Shown: positions 58,612 to 64,000 of the stretch, in pieces
How positions within the stretch are numbered: the first letter of the stretch is position 1
Layout of the letters: every line of letters starts with the position of its first letter
NCBI RefSeq assembly: GCF_002836505.1
Contig: NZ_PJBF01000040.1
Span: forward strand, 1-64,000
Source: Psychrobacter sp. Choline-02u-9
Lineage (GTDB): Bacteria; Pseudomonadota; Gammaproteobacteria; Pseudomonadales; Moraxellaceae
Length of the DNA stretch: 64,000 nt
Direction: 5' to 3'
Notes under the pieces: model-generated
Database searches by the model: none
The model's input: the letters and a program-made list of their open reading frames with translations, nothing else
What the model was told of the DNA's origin: nothing
Position numbers and translations under genes: made by a program

Positions 58612-58658
58612 ATGTAAGTATTTATATATACCTATAAGGTATATATAAATACTTACAT
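58612..58658. promoter_or_regulatory. 47-bp perfect palindrome containing a CatM/BenM box, upstream of benK
   Basis: Arms of 22 bp (58612-58633 and 58637-58658) are perfectly complementary around a 3-nt centre. The centre reads ATAC-CTATAAG-GTAT (58628-58642), an exact ATAC-N7-GTAT site. No regulator gene adjoins this operon, so CatM acting in trans is the simplest explanation. Confidence 0.7.
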
Positions 58659-58806
58659 CAATTCAAGATAAAAGACGAACATTAGTCAATCATTCTAAAG
58701 TCAAGTCTCTATGAAATCGATACAGCCTATATCATGAAAAAGTTTAGTTAGATTATTTTCCATCCATCCTTGGCGTAGAAACTGTGCTTGTGCTCATTTC
58801 TTTTCA

Positions 58807-59576
58807 ATGGGATTTAAATCAGGGCTTCTGAGTGAAATTAAACGTATCTGGCAGGATAGCAAATGCCGTTATGGTGTGCGTAAAGTTTGGCAGCAGATGA
58901 AAGCGGATGGTATAAAGATTGCTCGATGTACTGTAGAGCGATTAATGAAGCAGCATGGACTTCAAGGCGTTTGGCGTAGTAAAAGTAAGCTTACTACCAA
59001 CAGCCGTAATGACCAAAAAAGGGCTGATAACTTAATTAATCTTAACTTTACAGCTCATCGTGCTAATCAGCTATGGGTTGCAGATTTTAATTACATTAAG
59101 ACAGTGAGCGGCTGGGTTTATACCGCTTTTATTATGATGTGTTTGCCCGTCATATTGTCGGCTGGACAGCATCTAATCGTATGAATACCGATATGATGAT
59201 GGCAGCGTTAAATCAAGTGATAACGGATAGAAACAACCCCAAAGATGTAATTCATCATAGCGGTGGATGCGTTCAGTACTTATCTATTCGCTACACTTCT
59301 AGTATTACTGACTCTGGTGTTATTGCCTCTGTGGGCACGACTGGTGACTCATACGGTAATGCGGTGACTGAAACGGTCAACGGGCTTTATAAATCTTAGG
59401 TGATTAAATATTTGAAGCAGCACTGGTCTGGTGTTAATGATGTTGAATTAGCCACGCTTGAATGGGTGGATTGGTTTAACAAACCACGGCCGTATAGCAC
59501 GATTGGTTATGTGTCACCTTTTGAGTTTGAAAAGCGGTATTATGATAGTTTAATCCTGTCAGGTATTGCTGCCTGA
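58807..59576 (+). pseudogene. Decayed IS3-family transposase OrfB
   Basis: Starts with KRIWQDSKCRYGVRKVWQQM and WVADFNYIKTVSGW (first catalytic Asp), shifts frame near 59143, continues with VVGWTASNRM-like text, HHSGGCVQYLSIRY and DSYGNAVTETVNGLYKS, then a stop at 59398 and the C-terminal VDWFNKPRPYSTIGYVSPFE. The second catalytic Asp (normally HHSDRG) is replaced by Gly. No OrfA precedes it. Non-functional. Confidence 0.85.
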
Positions 59577-59650
59577 CTCAAGTAAATCAACCTCCGATAA
59601 ATTCGAGGCAGTTCAATTTATATAATAGCTTTAATATAAACCACATAAAA

Positions 59651-59679
59651 AAGAAAGCTAGCTAGCAGCTGGCTTTCTT
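59651..59679. terminator. Bidirectional terminator-like hairpin near the right end of the island
   Basis: A 13-bp stem with one mismatch (59651-59663 with 59667-59679), A run before and T-rich after. Confidence 0.55.
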
Positions 59680-59697
59680 AATACTTTGAACTAAATA

Positions 59698-59740
59698 CTT
59701 ATCCCTTACTGTTAATTATTAATAAACAGTAAGGGATAAG
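59698..59740. repeat. 16-bp perfect inverted repeat near attR
   Basis: CTTATCCCTTACTGTT (59698-59713) with its complement at 59725-59740, and GGATAAG directly repeated once more after it. It may be a terminator or a recombination-protein site. Confidence 0.5.
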
Positions 59741-59781
59741 GGATAAGCACTTAAACTTTTAAAGAGTATCAATACCATTAC

Positions 59782-59806
59782 TTTTGATACTATTTTGATA
59801 CTCTGA
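59782..59806 (+). promoter_or_regulatory. Putative integrase arm-type site, right end
   Basis: Two TTGATACT copies in 25 bp, matching 8517-8541 at 23 of 25 positions; an inverted AGTATCA lies at 59766. It is 132 bp inside attR. Confidence 0.5.
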
Positions 59807-59938
59807 ATTTATTGATAGATATATCTACTTATTGACAGGTATGTTTAAATCACACTCTAAACCCCTATATCAATTGACTTACAGCCGTAAATTACAGCTA
59901 CTTATCGCTATCTGTTGTGTATTGTTGTTGTAAAAACA

Positions 59939-59987
59939 AGGACTCATAATCCTTTGGTCGTAGGTTCAAGTCCTACTGGGCCCACCA
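59939..59987 (+). repeat. attR: 49-bp copy of the tRNA-Ile 3' half
   Basis: Identical to 8388-8436; the 5' half of the tRNA is missing, so it is not a tRNA gene. It also serves as the left junction of the next element. Confidence 0.93.
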
Positions 59988-60100
59988 CATTTTGAATCAG
60001 GCTTGTTCGCAGCGATGCGGCAAGCCTTTTTTTATGGGGTTTTATAAATATTCTGAACAGTATAGGTATATGGCGAACTATATAGAATATTGGTATATTT

Positions 60101-60137
60101 GTTGGTATAGATTATACCAACGCGGAGATATACCAAC
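60101..60137. promoter_or_regulatory. Palindromic operator upstream of the second integrase
   Basis: GTTGGTATA-GAT-TATACCAAC (60101-60121), a perfect palindrome, plus a third TATACCAAC at 60129-60137 touching the integrase ATG. Likely autoregulation or arm sites. Confidence 0.55.
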
Positions 60138-61316
60138 ATGTCATTAACTCATACTATTATCAACAAACTAACCCCAAGTGAAAAATGCACTCCTAGCCGC
60201 CCTGACAAGCATAGTGATAGCGATGGCCTTCAACTGTGGGTAAGACACACCGGAAACAAAGTCTGGATCAGTGCTTATCGCTGGCAAGGTAAACAGCAAT
60301 CACTAACCTTGGGTAAGTATCCAGTAATCACATTACAACAAGCACGCCAGCGTAACCTAGAAATAAAGCAACTGATTCACGAAGGTATTAACCCAAAAGA
60401 TAAGAAAAAAGAAAAACTCGCTGAGCAAGATGGTTCGAGGCTTTTTGATACTATCGCACAAACTTGGTATGCAGATCGTAAAACATTTTTAGCTTCTAGT
60501 ACGTTTAGTCGTAACTATTCAGCATATACTCGCGATGTAAAACCAGTTATCGGTCATAAGCTAATTGATGATATTACCCCACCTGATATTTTGAAGATTG
60601 GTAAAAGTATCGAGACACGGGGCGCTAATGAAATGGCGCGACGCATCATGGCAGAAGTGGGCCAAATATTTAAACACGCTATAAGAACTGGTTTAGCTAC
60701 ATACAATCCTGCATCTGATCTATCCGCGGCTATTAAACCGCATAAAACTAAGAATCATAGCCGTATCTCTTCAAAAGAACTGCCTCAGCTTTTAAGTGAT
60801 ATTGATAACTATACTGGCCATATCACAGTCAAATTGGGTCTATGGTTCCTATGCTACACGTTCGTGCGTACGAATGAGCTTAGATTTATGGAATGGGCAG
60901 AAATTGACTGGAACGATAAAGTTTGGCGCATACCTGCGGATAAAATGAAAATGGATAGGCCTCATATTGTGCCTCTTGCTCCACAAGTTATAGATATATT
61001 ACAACAAATTAAAGAACTGAATTTTTCAGAGCAGTATGTATTCTATAACCCCTCAACTCGCAAACCTTACAGCCAAAATGCCTTTATTAATGCGCTTTAT
61101 CAGATGGGCTATAAATATAAAATGACGGGACATGGTTTTCGGGGGCTAGCGAGCACTACTCTACATGAGCAAGGGTTTATGCATGAAGCAATTGAGTTAC
61201 AGCTAGCACATGAACAGGAAAGCAAAATCAGCAGAGCTTATAATGGCGCGCAGCATTTAGACTATCGTATAGATATGATGAATGAGTGGGCAAATTTTAT
61301 AGATTCTAAGAAGTAA
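60138..61316 (+). CDS. P4-type tyrosine integrase (DUF4102 N-terminus)
   Basis: 392 aa. N-terminal DUF4102 arm-binding domain: SDSDGLQLWVRHTGNKVWIS and LTLGKYPVITLQQAR. Catalytic residues: Arg in FVRTNELRFMEWAEIDW, HGFRG (HxxR), His in LAHEQ and Tyr in SRAYNG. Intact. Adjacent to the attR repeat, so it targets the same tRNA-Ile site, but is only distantly similar to the integrase at 8608. The start is fixed by its proximity to the palindromic operator; no strong ribosome binding site. Confidence 0.9.
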   Translation: MSLTHTIINKLTPSEKCTPSRPDKHSDSDGLQLWVRHTGNKVWISAYRWQGKQQSLTLGKYPVITLQQARQRNLEIKQLIHEGINPKDKKKEKLAEQDGSRLFDTIAQTWYADRKTFLASSTFSRNYSAYTRDVKPVIGHKLIDDITPPDILKIGKSIETRGANEMARRIMAEVGQIFKHAIRTGLATYNPASDLSAAIKPHKTKNHSRISSKELPQLLSDIDNYTGHITVKLGLWFLCYTFVRTNELRFMEWAEIDWNDKVWRIPADKMKMDRPHIVPLAPQVIDILQQIKELNFSEQYVFYNPSTRKPYSQNAFINALYQMGYKYKMTGHGFRGLASTTLHEQGFMHEAIELQLAHEQESKISRAYNGAQHLDYRIDMMNEWANFIDSKK

Positions 61317-61380
61317 ATAAGGATTTTCGTATTGAAGTTAAATTGTGCAATATATCTAGTGATAAATAAAAGGTGAAAAA

Positions 61381-62364
61381 ATGACTAACGACATGAAACC
61401 ATTTTATACTTTGGAAGAAGTAAAAAAATATCTTTTGGAAACAAATGATTCATCATTTAAGAGAGATAAGAGCATTATAAGCTTAATTCATACCAATCGT
61501 TTAACACCTTATGTTAGATATAAAGGGCTGGTTGATATTGTAACTGATGCAGAGAAGATGAGTGAAGAAGCAAGGAAAGAAGTGGTAAACTCTTTAAGCC
61601 ACAACATTGCAACAGAAATGTCTAACCTCGAAATTGGAGAGTTAGTTAACCCTCACGACTATGATTCGACTTCAAACCTTAATGATATTATATATCTTGT
61701 TAAAAAGCTTTTATTCTCTTTAGAAGGGAAACGAGCTAAGAAAACGCTTGGAGTGCAGGTATATGTAGAAGGTATTTTTAGATTATCATCTATTAATATT
61801 GCATATTCAGAGCTGGCATTTGAAGTCATTTTGGGTACTAACATGTTTATTGCACAAGCTGTTCAATTCGACTTAAACGACCCAGGACTTAACGAAAATG
61901 AAATAGAGGGTTATATTCTATACCCAGACAATAGCGATGAAAATGATAAAATTGACTTAGAATATAATTGTGAATTGGTTTTTGCAAGACATGACTTATT
62001 ATATATTCTTAAAGTTATTAAAAATAGTCATGAGCTTCCAAAGTTAGAAAATGACTTATCAGACGCAAATAGAACTATTGCTAGGCAAGACAAAGAAATT
62101 AGAAATCTTAAAAAAGAATTAGAAAAAATTAGATCTGAAAAACCAAAAAATGATGTTAAGGATAGTGTTTATGCTCTTATTTTAGTTTTTAAAGATTTGT
62201 TGCTAAACCCTGATATTAATGCTTCTAACTTTAAAAGTGATAGTCCTAAAAGCACAGGCGAACCAACCCAATCTGGCTTAATTGAGCACATTATAAGTAA
62301 GAATATTCCAAAACTTGGTAAACGGAATATTGAAGAGATACTTAGACTTGCAAACCAACTATAA
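61381..62364 (+). CDS. Hypothetical protein with N-terminal HTH-like segment and coiled coil
   Basis: 327 aa, not recognised. The N-terminus FYTLEEVKKYLLE resembles the start of DNA-binding regulators of satellites; the middle 100 residues look like mixed alpha/beta; residues about 225-260 (LENDLSDANRTIARQDKEIR...KKELEKI) form a heptad-like coiled coil; the C-terminus KLGKRNIEEILRLANQL is a conserved-looking helix. AAAAGGTG ribosome site. It lies 64 bp after the integrase gene. Very low GC compared with the chromosome. Confidence 0.7.
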   Translation: MTNDMKPFYTLEEVKKYLLETNDSSFKRDKSIISLIHTNRLTPYVRYKGLVDIVTDAEKMSEEARKEVVNSLSHNIATEMSNLEIGELVNPHDYDSTSNLNDIIYLVKKLLFSLEGKRAKKTLGVQVYVEGIFRLSSINIAYSELAFEVILGTNMFIAQAVQFDLNDPGLNENEIEGYILYPDNSDENDKIDLEYNCELVFARHDLLYILKVIKNSHELPKLENDLSDANRTIARQDKEIRNLKKELEKIRSEKPKNDVKDSVYALILVFKDLLLNPDINASNFKSDSPKSTGEPTQSGLIEHIISKNIPKLGKRNIEEILRLANQL

Positions 62365-62378
62365 AATCAGCAAGTAGA

Positions 62379-62404
62379 AATTTGCGATTTAGTGATCGCA
62401 AATT
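62379..62404. promoter_or_regulatory. 10-bp inverted repeat before the alpA-like gene
   Basis: AATTTGCGAT (62379-62388) with ATCGCAAATT (62395-62404); another TTGCGAT follows at once. It may be terminator or operator; 14 bp after the preceding stop. Confidence 0.5.
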
Positions 62405-62437
62405 GCGATGACATCCTTATCTTATCTTACTATCATT

Positions 62438-62474
62438 CCATACGTACCGCAGCATGTCGCTGCAGTACGTATGG
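62438..62474. promoter_or_regulatory. 16-bp near-perfect inverted repeat overlapping the alpA-like leader
   Basis: 62438-62453 pairs with 62459-62474 with one mismatch; it ends at the GGAG ribosome binding site, so it could be a transcriptional operator or a translation-blocking hairpin. Confidence 0.55.
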
Positions 62475-62483
62475 AGAAATAAA

Positions 62484-62747
62484 ATGAACGATCAATATAA
62501 CGATAGTGACTGTAACGCGTCATTAAAAAACGAGTTAATAAGTACGTTACCTGCCCAGGGCATGTCACGAGCAAAAACCATACTTCCTTTTTTACCATTT
62601 TCGAGAACGACTTTACATCAGTGGAGTCATGATGGTAGGTTTCCTGCCAGCATAAGACTGTCTCCAACCGTGGTGGCTTGGCAAAACTCTGAGGTTCTAG
62701 CATGGATTGAGAGCCATTCTAAGTCTTCTAATGATAAGGAGGCATAA
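62484..62747 (+). CDS. AlpA-family regulator/excisionase
   Basis: 87 aa from ATG 62484 with GGAG upstream. GMSRAKTILPFLPFSRTTLHQW is the AlpA-type HTH, with the wing DGRFPASIRLSPTVVAWQNSEVLAWI. Such proteins activate integrase/excision in P4-like satellites. A 2-bp gap precedes the next gene, so the two are co-translated. Confidence 0.85.
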   Translation: MNDQYNDSDCNASLKNELISTLPAQGMSRAKTILPFLPFSRTTLHQWSHDGRFPASIRLSPTVVAWQNSEVLAWIESHSKSSNDKEA

Positions 62748-62749
62748 TC

Positions 62750-64000
62750 ATGAGTAAAAACAACAAAGTTACACCTCCTGAGGCAATTGATGAGCGATCA
62801 GTTGACACAATAAAAAAGCCAAGCATCCTGCAAGATGCTCAGCTTTTAGAAACTACTACAGATGATATAGACCAGCCATCATCAGTTATTTTACCACAAG
62901 AAAATTTAAAAATTAGCTCGGATTTAGCACAAACTACTATTGATAGACTTGCTACATTATCAGAACTCGACTATGAACTACAACGAACTGAAACTGCAAA
63001 GTCTCTTAATAATATGTCTGTTCGTTCACTTGACAAACTGGTTAAGAAAGCTAAAAGTAAAATAAAGTCTGAGACATCAGAAAGCTTGGTCGTTGATACT
63101 GAACCATATTCAGAGCCAGTGTCAGATATTGCTTCAGTAGCTGACCAAATTTATCAAATACTAGACGATCATATCGCTTGTACTCATGCAGTTAAAGTGG
63201 CTACCACGTTATGGATATTAATGACGTGGTTCATACCAGCAAGCCATATTTTACCCATTGCTTGGATAAATGCGCCTGAAAGACGCTGCGGTAAAAGCAC
63301 ACTACTGACATTAATGAGTAGGATGAGTAAAAGATCATTATCAACGTCAAACATTACAGGATCGGCATTATTCCGCTCAATTGAAAGTTATAAACCAACG
63401 CTTTTCATTGATGAGATTGATACTTTTATTAATGATAATGAAAGCATTCGAGGCGTTCTAAATGCGGGGCATAGTCGAGATAATCCGTACATTATACGCT
63501 GTGTCGGAGATGATAACGAACCTTTACTATTTAATGTCTTTGGAGCTAAAGCTATCTCCGGTATTGGCAAAATCCCTAGCACATTAATAGATCGATCAAT
63601 ACCATTGACTCTTCGACGTAAAATGAGAGATGAGACAAAAAAGCGAGTTCGTGATTTACCGCTTGACGTTACTAGCATGATTCAATCTCAGCTTGCTAGG
63701 TGGTCTGATGATAACCTGCAAGTAGTAAAAGATGCTAAACCAGTTTTGCCTGTTACGATCAACGATCGCGCGCAAGATAATTGGCAGATACTCTTTAAAA
63801 TAGCTATGATATTGAGTGATGACTGGCTAGAGAAAGCTCATAGAGCTTGCATCGAAATATCAGGTAGTGATAGCGATGAGCCCAGCTCAAATGAGCAACT
63901 ATTATCTGATATTAAAACCGTTTTTAGCCTAAATCAAACTAACAGACTCTTAAGTAGAGATTTATTAACTGAGTTACGTCGAGACCCAGAAATGAGTTGG
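62750..64000 (+). CDS. DUF3631-type phage/satellite ATPase, partial
   Basis: 417 codons to the window edge with no stop. AAGGAGG lies directly before the ATG. About 130 polar N-terminal residues, then a P-loop domain: Walker A APERRCGKST (K182), Walker B TLFIDEID (D221, E222), and the segment GAKAISGIGKIPSTLIDRSIP typical of DUF3631 proteins. These are putative helicase/primase-associated ATPases of satellite replication modules. The 3' end lies outside the window. Confidence 0.82.
   Translation, partial: MSKNNKVTPPEAIDERSVDTIKKPSILQDAQLLETTTDDIDQPSSVILPQENLKISSDLAQTTIDRLATLSELDYELQRTETAKSLNNMSVRSLDKLVKKAKSKIKSETSESLVVDTEPYSEPVSDIASVADQIYQILDDHIACTHAVKVATTLWILMTWFIPASHILPIAWINAPERRCGKSTLLTLMSRMSKRSLSTSNITGSALFRSIESYKPTLFIDEIDTFINDNESIRGVLNAGHSRDNPYIIRCVGDDNEPLLFNVFGAKAISGIGKIPSTLIDRSIPLTLRRKMRDETKKRVRDLPLDVTSMIQSQLARWSDDNLQVVKDAKPVLPVTINDRAQDNWQILFKIAMILSDDWLEKAHRACIEISGSDSDEPSSNEQLLSDIKTVFSLNQTNRLLSRDLLTELRRDPEMSW

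Larger units (their letters stand above)
8437..59987. mobile_element. 51.6-kb genomic island in tRNA-Ile carrying aromatic catabolism and defence genes
   Basis: The interval between the two 49-bp att repeats is 51,551 bp. It contains an end-proximal integrase, a second recombinase operon, several decayed insertion sequences, a phage-like replication/repressor module and catabolic cargo whose composition varies from block to block. All are hallmarks of an accreted genomic island. No conjugation genes are visible, so transfer would have to be by other means. Confidence 0.9.
59988..64000. mobile_element. Second, tandem integrative element (partial)
   Basis: Directly after attR comes a P4-type integrase, an unknown gene, an AlpA-like regulator and a DUF3631-type ATPase, the order of phage satellites or small islands. 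The right end is outside the window. Confidence 0.75.

Noticed and set aside
59939..59987. A second tRNA-Ile gene
   Set aside because: Only the 3' 49 nt are present; the acceptor 5' strand and D arm are missing. It is the att repeat.
8437..59987. A CRISPR array
   Set aside because: No array of regularly spaced repeats and no cas genes were seen; the tandem repeats found have only two units.
8437..59987. An integrative conjugative element
   Set aside because: No relaxase, coupling protein or type IV secretion genes are present among the ORFs.

Overview
The window looks like a Psychrobacter-type gammaproteobacterial (Moraxellaceae) chromosome. The evidence is the moderate AT-rich composition, the closeness of the catabolic genes to Acinetobacter ben/cat/are/mdl genes, and housekeeping genes (acyl-CoA desaturase, SelO, MaeB, Cca, pteridine-reductase-like SDR) typical of that family. 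The genus is an inference.

Layout. (1) 1-8436: ordinary chromosome ending in a tRNA-Ile(CAU) gene. (2) 8437-59987: a genomic island of 51,551 bp inserted at the 3' end of that tRNA. It is bounded by perfect 49-bp direct repeats (8388-8436 and 59939-59987), has a tyrosine integrase just inside the left end, and has matching 25-bp putative integrase arm sites near both ends. (3) 59988-64000: the start of a second, tandem element with its own P4-type integrase, an AlpA-like regulator and a DUF3631-type ATPase that runs off the window.

Inside the island, left to right: integrase; a two-gene defence locus resembling AVAST type 3 (2078-aa nuclease/STAND ATPase plus 223-aa partner); a three-gene recombinase operon resembling the Gamma-Mobile-Trio; a mandelate block (benzoylformate decarboxylase, a D-lactate-dehydrogenase-type probable D-mandelate dehydrogenase, L-mandelate dehydrogenase) bracketed by decayed IS3 copies; a benzaldehyde dehydrogenase/AAHS transporter pair divergent from a LysR gene; a decayed IS1 and a 277-bp fragment of the trio's middle gene; a stranded phage-like replication/repressor module; the catM-catBCA-benABCD-benE-catIJFD cluster; an IS5-like remnant; a MetA-type outer-membrane protein; an areB-areC-benK operon; and an IS3 remnant.

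Together the island encodes a complete route from both mandelate enantiomers and from benzyl alcohol, through benzaldehyde and benzoate, to catechol, cis,cis-muconate, 3-oxoadipate and finally succinyl-CoA plus acetyl-CoA, with at least three transporters. Exact CatM/BenM-type boxes (ATAC-N7-GTAT) lie before catB, before the outer-membrane protein gene and, within a 47-bp perfect palindrome, before benK-areC-areB. This suggests one muconate/benzoate-responsive regulon spread over three transcription units. Six spacers of the long cat/ben operon each contain a stem-loop.
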